Shown: positions 36,834 to 47,044 of the stretch, one piece after another
How the letters are laid out: every line of letters starts with the position of its first letter
Numbering within the stretch: position 1 is the first letter of the stretch
Assembly: GCA_963789535.1 (NCBI GenBank)
Contig: CAWBKU010000005.1
Span: 1,798,001-1,862,000 of the forward strand
Source of the DNA: CAVXHQ01 sp963789535
Lineage (GTDB): Bacteria > Pseudomonadota > Alphaproteobacteria > Rhodobacterales > Rhodobacteraceae
Reading direction: 5' to 3'
DNA: 64,000 nucleotides
Notes under the pieces: model-generated
Told to the model about the DNA's origin: nothing
Seen by the model: only the letters and a program-made list of their open reading frames with translations
Databases searched by the model: none
Made by a program: the position numbers and the translations under genes

Positions 36834-38270
36834 ATGGCACCCACACCCGACCCGCATACCGATTCCCTCGCATCCCGCTTTCCCACGGCCTATACGATCC
36901 TGTTTGCGCTGATCGTCGTCGTCGCGGCGCTGACATGGATCATTCCGGCGGGCAAGTTCGACCGCGTGGAAAACGAGGCCGTCGGGCGTGAGGTGGCGGT
37001 CGCCGGCACCTATCAGACGGTCGAGGCCAATCCGCAGGGCTTCTTCGACATCCTGCTGGCACCGACTGCCGGGTTCTATGACCCTGACAGCTATGCCGCC
37101 AATGCCATCGACGTGTCGCTGTTCGTGCTGTTTCTCGGCGGTTTTCTGGGGGTCGTCAACGCCACCGGGTCGATCGATACCGGCATCAAGGCGGCCATGC
37201 GCAGGCTCAAGGGCCGCGAGATATGGATGATCCCGATCCTGATGACCCTGTTCGCGCTGGGCGGCACCACCTATGGCATGGCCGAGGAAACGCTGGCGTT
37301 TTATCCGCTGCTGATCCCGGCGATGCTGGTCGCCGGGTTCGACACGATGACGGCGGTGGCGGTGATCCTGCTGGGCGCCGGCATCGGCACGCTCGGCTCG
37401 ACGATCAACCCGTTTGCCACTGTGATCGCATCGAACGCGGCCGGGGTCGCGTTTACCCAAGGCCTGATCCTTCGCCTTGTCCTGCTGTTCGGCGGGCTGG
37501 CGATCTGCATCGGCTTTGTGATGCGCTATGCGCTGCGGGTGCAGGCCGACCCGGCGCGGTCGGTGGTGGCTGCGCAGGCCGACAGCAACCGGCAGGCGTT
37601 CCTGTCGGGCGGCGACGGCCCCGTGAAGGACCGGCTGACCGGCACCCAATCCGTTATTCTGCTGCTGTTTGCGGCGACGTTCGTGGCGCTGATCTGGGGC
37701 GTATCTTCGCAGGGCTGGTGGATGGCGCAGATGGGCGCGTTGTTTCTGGGCATGGCGATTCTGGTCGGGCTGGTCGGTCGGCTGGGGGAAAAGCGGCTGA
37801 CCGCTACCTTTGTCGACGGCGCGCGTGATCTGTTGGGCGTGGCCCTGATCATCGGGCTGGCCCGCGGCATCGTGGTGATCATGGAGCAGGGCCTTATCGC
37901 CGACACCATCCTGAACAGCGCGGCCCAAGCCGTGGGCGGCCTGCCGGAACTCGCCTTCATCAACCTGATGTTCTGGGTCGAGGTGGCGATGAGCTTTCTT
38001 GTCCCCTCATCCTCGGGCCTTGCCGTGCTGTCGATGCCGATCTTGGCGCCCCTGGCCGATTTTGCCGGGGTGACGCGCGATCTGGTGGTGACGGCCTATC
38101 AGTCGGCCAGTGGTCTGGTGAACCTCATCACCCCCACCTCGGCCGTGGTGATCGGGGCGCTGGCGATCGGCCGCATCTCCTATGACCGCTGGATCGTCTT
38201 TGTCTGGCCGCTGCTGCTGGTGCTGACGGTCTTCATCTCGGGCGTCCTCAGCATCGCCGCCATCCTTTGA
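36834..38270 (+). CDS. YfcC/ArcD-type basic amino acid carrier
   Basis: 478 aa from ATG 36834, with GAGAGGA 9 bases upstream; an ATG at 36816 is in frame but overlaps the previous stop region. About 12 hydrophobic helices. The blocks [42 protein letters not shown] and [24 protein letters not shown], and the late [24 protein letters not shown], fit the YfcC/C4-dicarboxylate anaerobic carrier family. It is directly followed by arcA, arcB and arcC, so it is probably the arginine/ornithine exchanger of that pathway. The 17-base gap to arcA supports one transcript. Confidence 0.85.
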   Translation: MAPTPDPHTDSLASRFPTAYTILFALIVVVAALTWIIPAGKFDRVENEAVGREVAVAGTYQTVEANPQGFFDILLAPTAGFYDPDSYAANAIDVSLFVLFLGGFLGVVNATGSIDTGIKAAMRRLKGREIWMIPILMTLFALGGTTYGMAEETLAFYPLLIPAMLVAGFDTMTAVAVILLGAGIGTLGSTINPFATVIASNAAGVAFTQGLILRLVLLFGGLAICIGFVMRYALRVQADPARSVVAAQADSNRQAFLSGGDGPVKDRLTGTQSVILLLFAATFVALIWGVSSQGWWMAQMGALFLGMAILVGLVGRLGEKRLTATFVDGARDLLGVALIIGLARGIVVIMEQGLIADTILNSAAQAVGGLPELAFINLMFWVEVAMSFLVPSSSGLAVLSMPILAPLADFAGVTRDLVVTAYQSASGLVNLITPTSAVVIGALAIGRISYDRWIVFVWPLLLVLTVFISGVLSIAAIL

Positions 38271-38287
38271 AATCCGGAGAAGCCCCC

Positions 38288-39517
38288 ATGACCACCCATG
38301 AACTTGGCGTTTATTCCGAAACCGGTAGGTTGCGGCAGGTCATCGTCTGTCGCCCCGGTCTGGCACACCGTCGCCTGACCCCGTCGAATGCGCAGGCGCT
38401 GCTGTTCGACGATGTGTTCTGGGTCAAGCAGGCGCAAAAGGACCATGACGTTTTCTCGACCCTGATGCGATCCGAAGGGATCGAGGTGCTCGACGTGAAC
38501 ACCCTGCTGGCCGAAGTGCTGGAGATCCCCAAGGCGCGCAAATGGGTGCTGGACCACCGTATTACGACCAATGACGTCGGCACCGGCATGCTGGACGAAC
38601 TTCTGGCCTGGATGCAGGAACTGCCGGGTGCCAGGCTGGCGGAATATCTGATCGGCGGGCTGGAGGTCGGCGATTTGCCGTTCAAGCCCGTGGGACTGTT
38701 CGGCAGCTATCTGGGGCCGCATGGGTTCATCCTGCCACCCTTGCCGAATTTCCTGTTCACCCGCGACAACTCTGCCTGGGTTTACGGCGGTGTGACGCTG
38801 AACCCGATGTATTGGGCGGCGCGCAAGCCCGAAACCCTGCTGACCGCTGCCGTCTACCGGTTCCATCCGAAATTCGCGGGCAAGGCCCATGTGCATTGGG
38901 GCGATCCGACACTGGAACACGGGCTGGCCTCGGTCGAGGGCGGTGATGTGATGCCGGTGGGCAACCGCACTGTGCTGGTCGGCATGGGCGAGCGGTCGTC
39001 GCCGCAGGGTATCGGGCTGCTGGCGGCGGCACTGTTTGCCAAGGGTGCTGCGGACCGGGTGATCGCCTGCCAACTGCCGAAAAGCCGGTCCGCCATGCAT
39101 CTGGACACCGTGTTCACCCTGCTGGGCGGCGATGTCGTGACCACCTTCAAAGAGGTGGCGGACGAGATCACCTGTTTCGATCTGCGCCCCGCCGAGGGCA
39201 AGGCACCGCTGCAATTCCGCGCCGATCCGCGCCCGTTGTTTGCCGTGGTGGCCGAGGTGCTGGGCCTGCCGAAACTGACCATCGTGCCGACCGGCGGGAA
39301 CGATCCTGCGGAACGCGCCCGCGAACAGTGGAACGATGGCAACAACCTGCTGGCGCTGCGCCCCGGCGTGGTGGTCGGCTATGACCGCAACGACGACACC
39401 AACGCGGCCCTGCGCGCCGTCGGCATCGACGTGCTGGAACTGCCGGGGGCCGAACTGGGCCGGGGCAGGGGCGGCAGCCATTGCATGAGCTGCCCGACGA
39501 TCCGCGACGCCGAATAG
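38288..39517 (+). CDS. arcA: arginine deiminase
   Basis: 409 aa from ATG 38288. Arginine deiminase motifs: [12 protein letters not shown], the His/Asp region [45 protein letters not shown] and the C-terminal nucleophile cysteine at residue 399 (GGSHCMSCP). It converts arginine to citrulline and ammonia. Carbamoylation and phosphate transfer are done by the next two genes. The length is normal for the family. Confidence 0.95.
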   Translation: MTTHELGVYSETGRLRQVIVCRPGLAHRRLTPSNAQALLFDDVFWVKQAQKDHDVFSTLMRSEGIEVLDVNTLLAEVLEIPKARKWVLDHRITTNDVGTGMLDELLAWMQELPGARLAEYLIGGLEVGDLPFKPVGLFGSYLGPHGFILPPLPNFLFTRDNSAWVYGGVTLNPMYWAARKPETLLTAAVYRFHPKFAGKAHVHWGDPTLEHGLASVEGGDVMPVGNRTVLVGMGERSSPQGIGLLAAALFAKGAADRVIACQLPKSRSAMHLDTVFTLLGGDVVTTFKEVADEITCFDLRPAEGKAPLQFRADPRPLFAVVAEVLGLPKLTIVPTGGNDPAERAREQWNDGNNLLALRPGVVVGYDRNDDTNAALRAVGIDVLELPGAELGRGRGGSHCMSCPTIRDAE

Positions 39518-39541
39518 ACCTCGATTCAAAGGGAACATCCC

Positions 39542-40544
39542 ATGAGCTTCAACCTCAAGAACCGCAGCTTCCTGACCCTGCGCGATTTCAAACCCGCCGA
39601 GATCGGCTTTCTTCTGAAACTCGCCGCCGACCTCAAGGCCGCGAAATATGCGGGCACCGAACAGCCGGGGCTGAAGGGCAAGGAAATCGCGCTGATCTTC
39701 GAGAAGGACAGCACCCGCACCCGCGTCGGATTCGAAGTGGCGGCGCATGATCAGGGGGCAACCGTCACCTATCTGGGGCCATCGGGCAGCCATATCGGCC
39801 ACAAGGAAAGCGTCAAGGATACCGCGCGGGTTCTGGGCCGGGTCTATGACGCCATCGAATATCGCGGTTTCGGGCAAACCATCGTTGATCAACTGGCGGA
39901 ATTTTCCGGCGTGCCGGTCTATAACGGCCTGACGAATGAATTTCACCCGACCCAGATCCTCGCCGACTTCCTGACCATGCAGGAACACAGCGACAAGCCG
40001 CTTCGCCAGATTTCCTATGTGTTCCTTGGCGATGCCAAGAACAACATGGGCGACAGCCTGCTGATCGGCGGTGCCAAGATGGGCATGGATGTGCGGCTTT
40101 GCGCACCCAAAGCCTGCTGGCCCGGCAAGGCGATTCAGATCCGAGGCACAGGCCATCGCCAAAGAAACCGGCGCGCGGATCACCATCACCGAAGATGTGG
40201 GCGATGCGGTCAAGGGTGTCGATTTCGTCTATACCGATGTCTGGCTGTCGATGGGCGAGCCCGAGGCGAAATGGGCCGAGCGGATCAAGCTGCTGATGCC
40301 TTATCAGGTCAACGCCAAACTGATGAAAAAGACCGGCAATTCCCGCGTGAAATTCATGCATTGCCTGCCCGCGTTCCACAATGACGACACCGAGGTGGGC
40401 AAGGACATCGCCGCCAAATTCGGCATTTCCGAAATGGAAGTGACAGATGAGGTGTTCGAAAGCCCGGCCTCGATCGTGTTCGATCAGGCCGAAAACCGGA
40501 TGCACACGATCAAGGCGGTTCTTGTCGCCACCTTGGGAGGCTGA
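39542..40544 (+). pseudogene. arcB: catabolic ornithine carbamoyltransferase, interrupted by a single-base insertion
   Basis: The first frame (39542) carries the carbamoyl-phosphate motif [11 protein letters not shown] and the [12 protein letters not shown] block. The second frame carries DVWLSMGE and [16 protein letters not shown]. Removing the A at 40139 joins CAG|TCC to give [14 protein letters not shown] and a full 333-aa enzyme, normal for OTC. All active-site motifs remain, so the break may be a sequencing error. It splits citrulline to ornithine and carbamoyl phosphate, which the next gene uses to make ATP. Confidence 0.9.
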
Positions 40545-40547
40545 GCG

Positions 40548-41462
40548 GTGCTGGTCGTTGCCGCTTTGGGGGGGAATGCCTTGTTGCGCCGGGGTGAGCC
40601 GCTGACGGCGGAGAACCAGCGGCAGAACGTGCAGAAGGCTGCTCCGGCACTGGCGGCGATCCTGCGGGCAGGGCATCGACTGGTCATCACCCACGGCAAC
40701 GGTCCGCAGGTTGGCCTGTTGGCGTTGCAGGGCGCCGCCTACAAGCCGGACGAGGCCTATCCACTCGATGTCTTGGGCGCAGAAACCGAGGGCATGATCG
40801 GCTATCTGATCGAGCAAGAGCTGGAAAACGTGCTCGATCATGACCGGCCGGTGGCGACGCTGCTGACGCAGGTTGTGGTCGATGCGCGCGACCCGGCGTT
40901 CGGCAAGCCGACCAAATTCGTGGGCCCGGTCTATGGTCGTGACGAGGCGGAAACCCGTGCCCGCACGGCGGGGTGGCACATCGCGCCCGATGGCGACGCC
41001 TGGCGGCGCGTCGTGGCATCGCCCGTCCCGCAGGAGATCCCCGACACACGGGTGATCGAATTGCTTCTCGAGGCCGGCGTGGTGGTCATCTGTGCCGGCG
41101 GCGGCGGCATTCCCGTGATCCGCCGGGCCGACGGCGGGCTGATCGGCATCGAGGCCGTGGTCGACAAGGATTCCTCGAGTGCACTTCTGGCCCGCTCGCT
41201 CAAGGCCGATGCGCTTTTGCTGCTGACCGATGTCGACGCCGTCTATCGCGACTTCGGCACGGCGGATGCAACAAGAATTCCGCATGTCACGGCTGAGGCG
41301 GCGCTTGGTATCGTGGCGCCGGAAGGGTCGATGGCACCCAAATTGCGCGCGGCTGCCGCATTCGCCGTCAACGGCGGATTTGCGGCAATTGGCCAACTCG
41401 CGGATGCACTGCTACTGCTGGACGAACGTGCCGGAACCCGGATCTCGACCGATCCCATATGA
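40548..41462 (+). CDS. arcC: carbamate kinase
   Basis: 304 aa from a GTG at 40548. AALGGNALLRRGE at the N-terminus, THGNGPQVGLLALQ, VICAGGGGIPVI and the KDSSSALLARSLKADALLLLTDVDAVY block are typical of the amino-acid kinase fold of carbamate kinase. It makes ATP from carbamoyl phosphate and ADP, the energy-yielding step of the arginine deiminase pathway. It closes the arc set begun at 36834. Confidence 0.95.
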   Translation: MLVVAALGGNALLRRGEPLTAENQRQNVQKAAPALAAILRAGHRLVITHGNGPQVGLLALQGAAYKPDEAYPLDVLGAETEGMIGYLIEQELENVLDHDRPVATLLTQVVVDARDPAFGKPTKFVGPVYGRDEAETRARTAGWHIAPDGDAWRRVVASPVPQEIPDTRVIELLLEAGVVVICAGGGGIPVIRRADGGLIGIEAVVDKDSSSALLARSLKADALLLLTDVDAVYRDFGTADATRIPHVTAEAALGIVAPEGSMAPKLRAAAAFAVNGGFAAIGQLADALLLLDERAGTRISTDPI

Positions 41463-41475
41463 GAGAGGACAAAAG

Positions 41476-41919
41476 ATGAACCACACCAATACGAGGACTC
41501 TGGCGATCGTTGCCGCCACCTTTGCCGCCCTGACCGTCACCACCGCCGCCACGGCGGACAGCGACATGATGAGCCCCGGACTGATGATTCCGCAGATGGA
41601 TCCCGAAAACGGTCGGGCCTTGTATGCGTCCAAAGGGTGCGTGGTCTGCCACGCGATCAACGGCGTTGGCGGACAGGACGCGCCGATGCTGGATGCCGAG
41701 TTCATGGACTCGCCGATGAACCCGTTCGATTTTGCCGCCCGCATGTGGCGCGGTGCCGAGGTGATGGTGATGATGCAGAGAGACGAATTGGGCGAGCCGA
41801 TCGAGCTGACCGGGCAGGAACTGGCCGACATCATCGCCTTTGTCCACGATCCCGCAGAGCAGGCGCTTTTCTCGCAGGACGACATCCCGGAGAACATTGC
41901 GGATTTGATTGCCGAGTGA
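41476..41919 (+). CDS. periplasmic class I cytochrome c
   Basis: 147 aa from ATG 41476. A signal peptide (MNHTNTRTLAIVAATFAALTVTTAATA) precedes the mature protein. The haem motif is CVVCH (Cys55, Cys58, His59); methionines at VMVMM are candidates for the sixth ligand. It is 13 bases after arcC on the same strand, and resembles the membrane-anchored cytochrome at 29292 in its small size. Its redox partner is unknown. Confidence 0.85.
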   Translation: MNHTNTRTLAIVAATFAALTVTTAATADSDMMSPGLMIPQMDPENGRALYASKGCVVCHAINGVGGQDAPMLDAEFMDSPMNPFDFAARMWRGAEVMVMMQRDELGEPIELTGQELADIIAFVHDPAEQALFSQDDIPENIADLIAE

Positions 41920-41988
41920 TCTCGGCGGCGGCTTGTCCGAGCGCAACCACCGCTCAGGCAGTCATATGGCGCACGAATCCGTGGCAGC

Positions 41989-42650
41989 GTGAACTCCATC
42001 GGCAACGTCTCCACGGCCCTGCTCCTGCCGCTGTTTCGCCAGATGGCGCTGCGGCCTTTGGCAGGCGCCGCCCACGATTTCCTGTTGCGGCATGAAACTG
42101 GGTATGCCGATGGACGCGAAACCCGTCGGCGCCGGGCCGATCCGATCCGCGTGTTGCGCAACCCTGCCGACGGGGCCGCATCACAGCGCCAGATTGCAGA
42201 CCGGGTGGCATCGCCCGGCGTCGGTAACCGGTTGATGGTGGAACTTGCGGTGTTCACCAGCGCCGCCTGTCGGCGCTCGCTCGACAGTGGGGTCGGTCCC
42301 GCAACCGCCCGGCAACAGGCCGCCGATACCGGCGGGGCGGTCATTGCAGGGCTGCTCAGGGTCTCGTCGTGGCCGTTCCGCGCCGCAACCGGCGGCCCGG
42401 ACCGCGCGTTGCGATGGACTATCTCGTCGGTGTCGCGCTTTCCGTTTGGTGCGCCGGGGACGCCGGTCTATGGTGCCGAGATCCGCGTGGTCGGTGACGA
42501 CATCGTCACCGAGTTCACCTACCGCCGGCTTTGCGCGCGTTCGTCGCGGCATAGGGTGATCGTGGCGATATGGACACCTTCCTTGCAGGCTGGTGCCGAT
42601 ACGACTGGCCGGACGCCGATATCATGGCCGGTAACGGCAAGCGCGGTCAC
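41989..42650 (+). pseudogene. decayed hydrolase-like gene (possibly ATC-hydrolase family)
   Basis: The frame from a GTG at 41989 reads FRQMALRPLAGAAHDF, MVELAVFTSAACRRSLD and RFPFGAPGTPVYGAEIRVVGDDIVTEFTY. The natural continuation is in another frame: GDRGDMDTFLAGWCRYDWPDADIMAG, then a TAG stop within the TQTL block, followed by a ruined Cys-rich end. This order of blocks fits the L-2-amino-thiazoline-4-carboxylic acid hydrolase-type family from memory; that name is tentative. The shift and the stop make it non-functional. Confidence 0.5.
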
Positions 42651-42734
42651 CGCAGCAGAACCCAGACACTGTAGCGCGGGAACGCGCGACGCAAAACGTG
42701 CCGGAACGCGAACGCGAATTCAGGGATCCCGCCA

Positions 42735-43421
42735 ATGTGCCTCTCAGCCCAAGTAAGTTTTGCCGCCAGTGCCGTCCTCGGCGTCGGGGGCATCGCGATC
42801 GCGAGGATCGCCTGGCAGCGCAACCTGCGCTATCTGCCGCTGGCCCTGATGCCGGTCTTCGCGGCGATCCAGCAGTTTTCCGAAGGCTTCGTCTGGCTCG
42901 GCATGACCGGAAACGACCCGTTTACCGTGATCTGGGGCGCGATGGGGTTCATGTTCTTCACATGGTTCATGTGGCCGGTGTGGATCCCGTTCAGCGTCTA
43001 TGTGCTCGAACCCCGCGACAGTCCGCGCAAACCGTGGTTTCTGGCGACGGCGCTGGTCGGTCTGGTGTTCGGCCTGTTGCTCTATGTGCCGCACGGGTTC
43101 ACTACCGGCATGGTCGTCGTCGAAATCAACAACCAGTCGCTGGCCTACGAAAATTCCATGTGGCTGGATTTCATGATGCCGCGCCTGTTGACCAACACGA
43201 TCTATGTGGCCCTCATCATCATCCCGCCCGCCCTGTCGCGTTACCGGCACATGCGGCATTTCGCGCTGACGCTGGTCGGGGTGGTTGTGGTGGATTTCGC
43301 GCTGCTGCAATACGCCTATATCTCGTTCTTCTGCCTGCTGGCGGGGCTGGCGACGCTGCATCTGGTCTATATCATCTGGGTCAACGGCTGTGCCCGCGAA
43401 TGTCCGGAATTGTTCGCCTGA
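42735..43421 (+). CDS. DUF6629-type membrane protein
   Basis: 228 aa with seven probable helices. The start MCLSAQVSFAASAVLGVGGIAIAR and the early LMPVFAAIQQFSEGFVWLG stretch fit DUF6629 membrane proteins of unknown function. No ribosome-binding site of note is seen upstream. It follows the decayed gene at 41989 and precedes the nuclease-like gene. Confidence 0.72.
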   Translation: MCLSAQVSFAASAVLGVGGIAIARIAWQRNLRYLPLALMPVFAAIQQFSEGFVWLGMTGNDPFTVIWGAMGFMFFTWFMWPVWIPFSVYVLEPRDSPRKPWFLATALVGLVFGLLLYVPHGFTTGMVVVEINNQSLAYENSMWLDFMMPRLLTNTIYVALIIIPPALSRYRHMRHFALTLVGVVVVDFALLQYAYISFFCLLAGLATLHLVYIIWVNGCARECPELFA

Positions 43422-43478
43422 CGGTTCGGTTGACGACCGTTCCGGCCGCAGCTAGGAGATTGCCCAAGCCGATCGGCG

Positions 43479-44774
43479 ATGCGCGTTTTTCAGGGGCTGC
43501 CAGTGTCGGATTTCCTGCCCACCCTGATCGAAAACTGGCGCGCCGATCCGTCGGCCACCTATCGGTCCTGGTTCCTGTGGGAAGAGCGGATCAAGAATTT
43601 CCGCTCGATCCGGCGCGGATTGCAGGCGGTCGTCAGCGAGATCGCCGCCGATCGGTTCGGGACCCAATATCGCGGATCGTCGCTTGAAACCGTCGTTCAT
43701 TCGGTCGCTGAACAGCGCCAGATCTTCAAGGGGGCCGACCATGCGTTCCTCTGGAAACCCAAGCTGCGCATCCCCGACATCTATGAAAACCCGGTCAACC
43801 AGCGCGCCTTCGGACATCTGCTGGACACCTGCATGTGCTGCAATACCGAAGCGGAGCTGCTGGCGGCGATCCGGCGGATAGATGCGCTCAAGATCAAGGG
43901 GCTGGGGCCGGCGGTCGCCAACCTGTTGTATTTCCTGCATCCGACGATCATGCCGCCCTGCAACACCGCCATCGTCAACGGCTATAACGCGCTGACGGGT
44001 GCCAAGACGAAACTGGGCCGCTGGGACGAATATCTGGCGATGCGCGCAGGGCTGATCGCGCTCAACGCCAGATACCGCAGTCTGCTGTCGAACGATTTCG
44101 GCGCGATTGCCGGGTTGATGTTCGACATCGGCAGTGGCCGCTATCCGGTGCCGTCGCCCGATGCCGACGGTGCGGGCCGCGCCGCCTGGGAGGCCGATCT
44201 GGCGCGGGTCCGGCATGAGGGCGCGACGCTTGCCAAGGCCGAACTGCTCAGCCGCGAGAACGATCACACCCATACCGAAATTCAGGGCTGGCTGCGCGAT
44301 CTGGGGCTGGCGCTGGGGTTCGATCTGTGGGTGGCGTCCAACGATCAGGGGCGCATATGGAACGGCGGCAAGCTGGGCGATGGCTGCCTGAATGTCCTGC
44401 CGCCCGCCATCGCGGCCGCGCAGGGCAGCGAAACCGTCCGCCTGATCGACATCATCTGGATCGACAGGGCCAGCGGTCAGGCCGTCGCGGCGTTCGAGGT
44501 GGAACACAGCACCTCGATCTATTCCGGCATCGTGCGGATGCTCGATCTAGCGATGGGCGGCAGCGAGGCCCCGCCCGAGGGGTTGTTTCTGGTCGCTCCC
44601 GATGGCCGGGAAAAGGACGTGCGCGCCCAGTTGCTGCGCCCGGCCTTCGGCAGTATCGGGCATCTGAACCTGCGCTACATATCCTACAGCGAACTGCGCG
44701 CCAACCGCGAGGCGATTGCCCGGTTCGGGACCGGCACCAAGGCGATCCATGCCTTGTCGAAGTCCCTGACCTGA
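43479..44774 (+). CDS. orphan type II restriction-endonuclease-like nuclease
   Basis: 431 aa (ATG 43479; a GTG at 43503 is an alternative). A helix-hairpin-helix-like motif is seen at IDALKIKGLGPAVANLLYFLHP in the middle of the N-terminal half. The C-terminal third has the pattern D-x(n)-E-x-E in LIDIIWIDRASGQAVAAFEVEHSTSIYSGIVRMLDL, which resembles PD-(D/E)XK nuclease cores. No DNA methyltransferase is adjacent, so it is not a conventional restriction-modification pair. It could be a remnant nuclease or a defence gene; the assignment is moderate. Confidence 0.55.
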   Translation: MRVFQGLPVSDFLPTLIENWRADPSATYRSWFLWEERIKNFRSIRRGLQAVVSEIAADRFGTQYRGSSLETVVHSVAEQRQIFKGADHAFLWKPKLRIPDIYENPVNQRAFGHLLDTCMCCNTEAELLAAIRRIDALKIKGLGPAVANLLYFLHPTIMPPCNTAIVNGYNALTGAKTKLGRWDEYLAMRAGLIALNARYRSLLSNDFGAIAGLMFDIGSGRYPVPSPDADGAGRAAWEADLARVRHEGATLAKAELLSRENDHTHTEIQGWLRDLGLALGFDLWVASNDQGRIWNGGKLGDGCLNVLPPAIAAAQGSETVRLIDIIWIDRASGQAVAAFEVEHSTSIYSGIVRMLDLAMGGSEAPPEGLFLVAPDGREKDVRAQLLRPAFGSIGHLNLRYISYSELRANREAIARFGTGTKAIHALSKSLT

Positions 44775-44891
44775 CCGAGTGGATTGAACGCCCGGTATCG
44801 CCGTGCCGACGGTCGCGGTCCACGGTTGCCGATTACCGCCTGTCCATCAGACGGTCGAAAACCCCACGAACCGTGCCCCGGCTGTCTGTCT

Positions 44892-45500
44892 GTGACGGCC
44901 TACGATTTCCACAAGGTGGTCGATACCGACCGGCGGTGCGGTCTGGCGCGGACGGCGCGGGTGATCGGCGAAGTCGACACCGATGTTTCGGCTCTGGAAG
45001 GGACCGATACCCGGTGCGGCACCCGCACCGGCCCGCCCGATCGGAACCCATGTCGCCATGGAAATGGTCTGTTCGTCGTCCTGCTGAAGGGTGCGGGCGT
45101 AGCGCACGGCTGGCATGTTGACATGCTGTCGGTGCACAATGCGCTGGAGCAGGAGGTGCGTCAGCTGAGTCTGCCTGAATTCGAACCGCGCGCGGCGCCT
45201 GCGACCGACCCGGATGTCGCGCGGCGGCGCCTGCGGACCGCGAGCGCGCATCAGGGGCCGTCGCCCGGCTTGCGTGCCGCTCGGGCCCGCGCGCCGATCC
45301 ACGAGATCGGCCTGCTAGAGGGGCGACTGATGATGTGCCTTGGTGATCTGGGTGAATGGTGGCCCGGCGGGGCGTTGACGCAAGATGAACCGCTGGATGT
45401 GACCGCCCCCGACTGCCCGCTTTCGCGTCGTGTATCGGACCAATTCCCGATCAAGGCACGCCTGCGGCAGGGCGGCGTTGCCGGGGCGAGCCTGTCATGA
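44892..45500 (+). pseudogene. endonuclease/exonuclease/phosphatase (EEP)-family gene, eroded but still open
   Basis: From a GTG at 44892 the frame is open for 202 codons and overlaps the next start by 4 bases (ATGA). TAYDFHKVVDTDRRCGLARTARVIGEVDTDVSALEG aligns with the EEP start TYNIHK..G.DGRxDLxRxxxVIxxxxADVxALQE, and CLGDLGEWWPGG with its GDLNEWxxxG block. The Asn of the NIHK pattern, the metal-binding Glu after LQ, and the Asn of GDLN are all changed, so activity is unlikely. EEP genes often precede phospholipase D-type genes, as here. Confidence 0.55.
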
Positions 45501-47044
45501 TCCACTACGGAGTCGTCGTCGCGATCTGGATCGCCGGGGGTGTCGCACTGATCGCCGGTGCCTCGTGGCTGGCGCACCGATCCTATCACCGCTTTCTGCA
45601 AATGGCGCGGGGGCCGGTTTCGACCGCGTTGCCGGTCGCGGGACCGCAGACGCCGCTGGATGCGCTGCTGGCGCCGCTGGAGACCGAAAACGCCGGACAA
45701 TGCGGGCTGAAGCTGCTGCTGGACAACACCGACGCCTTCGCGGCCCGCGCCCTGTCAGCGGCGCAGGCGGGGCGCAGTCTGGACCTGATGTATTACATCT
45801 GGAGCACCGATCTGACCGGCTGGCTGCTGATCGACGCGCTGTTCGCCGCCGCGAACCGGGGCGTGCGGATCCGCCTGCTGTTGGACGATGTGAACGTCCA
45901 GGGCTTCGATCCGGCATTCCTGGCCCTGAGCCAGCACGAGATGATCGAGATCCGGCTGTTCAATCCAACGCGGCATCACGGCCACGGCCTGCGGCGGATG
46001 CTGGAATTCGCACTGGGGCTGAGCCGGTTCAACCGGCGCATGCACGGCAAGCTGTGGATCGCCGACGGGCGGCTGGCCATTCTGGGCGGGCGCAACGTCG
46101 GCAATACCTATTTCGGCGCCGACGAGGGCAACCGGATGTCGGTGGACGCCGATGTCATGATGGTCGGCGACAGGGTGGCCGAGGTCTCGGCGGTGTTCGA
46201 CCGCTTCTGGAACCTCGGCCTGTCGCTGCCGATTGCTGCAATCTGGCCCGGCTTCAAGGTCAGCAATGCCGCGTTCTGCAAACGGCTGGCACGCCATGTC
46301 GGAACGTTCGCGTCACGGCGGTTTCAGGTGCGGGCCCTTCAGGGGCGCGCCGCCGACACCTTTCTGACCGAAGGCCTGCGCTGGACATCCAAAGTGCAGC
46401 TATTGGCCGATCCGCCGGAAAAGGCCTATGGCGGACGATCCGAGCCCTGGATGTCGACAGCGGTCGCGAGCATTCTGGACACCGTAAAGTCCGACGTGCG
46501 GCTGGTCACGCCCTATTTCGTACCGGGCGAGATCGGCATCGCGGGCCTGACCCGGCTTTTGGGGCGGGGTGTCCGGGTTTCATTGCTGACCAATGCGCTG
46601 TCGTCGATCGATATCGTGCTGGTCCACGGTGCCTATCGCCACTATCGCCGCCCGTTACTGGCTGCGGGGGGGCATATCCACGAATTCGCAAAACCCGCTT
46701 TGCCGAGGCGCAAGCGCGACGTGATACATTCCAAGGTGTTTCTGATGGACGGGCGGCAGGCGATCGTCGGATCGCTGAATTTCGATCTGCGCTCGGCCTA
46801 CACCAATACCGAACTGGGGCTGTTGTTCGAGGAACCGGCGCTGTTCGCGGACCTGAACGCCATGTGCGACGCCCTGTGTGCGCCGGAGCACTCGTACCAT
46901 GTCACGCTCGAAGCGCAGGCCCTGCACTGGGCCGTCGCGCGCCCCGGCCTGCCTAAGGACATGACCGTCGAACCTGAGGCTGGCTGGCACAGCCGGGCCC
47001 TTTCGTGGATCGTCGGCCATCTGCCGATCCAAGGCTGGCTGTGA
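45497..47044 (+). CDS. phospholipase D/cardiolipin synthase family protein
   Basis: 515 aa from ATG 45497. An N-terminal membrane helix (residues about 4-24) is followed by two HKD motifs: HGKLWIADGRLAILGGRN (His183, Lys185, Asp190) and HSKVFLMDGRQAIVGSLN (His411, Lys413, Asp418). Two HKD motifs make one active site for phosphatidyl transfer or phosphodiester cleavage. It could make cardiolipin or act on other phospholipids. The start overlaps the eroded EEP gene, a pair commonly seen as one operon. Confidence 0.9.
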   Translation: MIHYGVVVAIWIAGGVALIAGASWLAHRSYHRFLQMARGPVSTALPVAGPQTPLDALLAPLETENAGQCGLKLLLDNTDAFAARALSAAQAGRSLDLMYYIWSTDLTGWLLIDALFAAANRGVRIRLLLDDVNVQGFDPAFLALSQHEMIEIRLFNPTRHHGHGLRRMLEFALGLSRFNRRMHGKLWIADGRLAILGGRNVGNTYFGADEGNRMSVDADVMMVGDRVAEVSAVFDRFWNLGLSLPIAAIWPGFKVSNAAFCKRLARHVGTFASRRFQVRALQGRAADTFLTEGLRWTSKVQLLADPPEKAYGGRSEPWMSTAVASILDTVKSDVRLVTPYFVPGEIGIAGLTRLLGRGVRVSLLTNALSSIDIVLVHGAYRHYRRPLLAAGGHIHEFAKPALPRRKRDVIHSKVFLMDGRQAIVGSLNFDLRSAYTNTELGLLFEEPALFADLNAMCDALCAPEHSYHVTLEAQALHWAVARPGLPKDMTVEPEAGWHSRALSWIVGHLPIQGWL

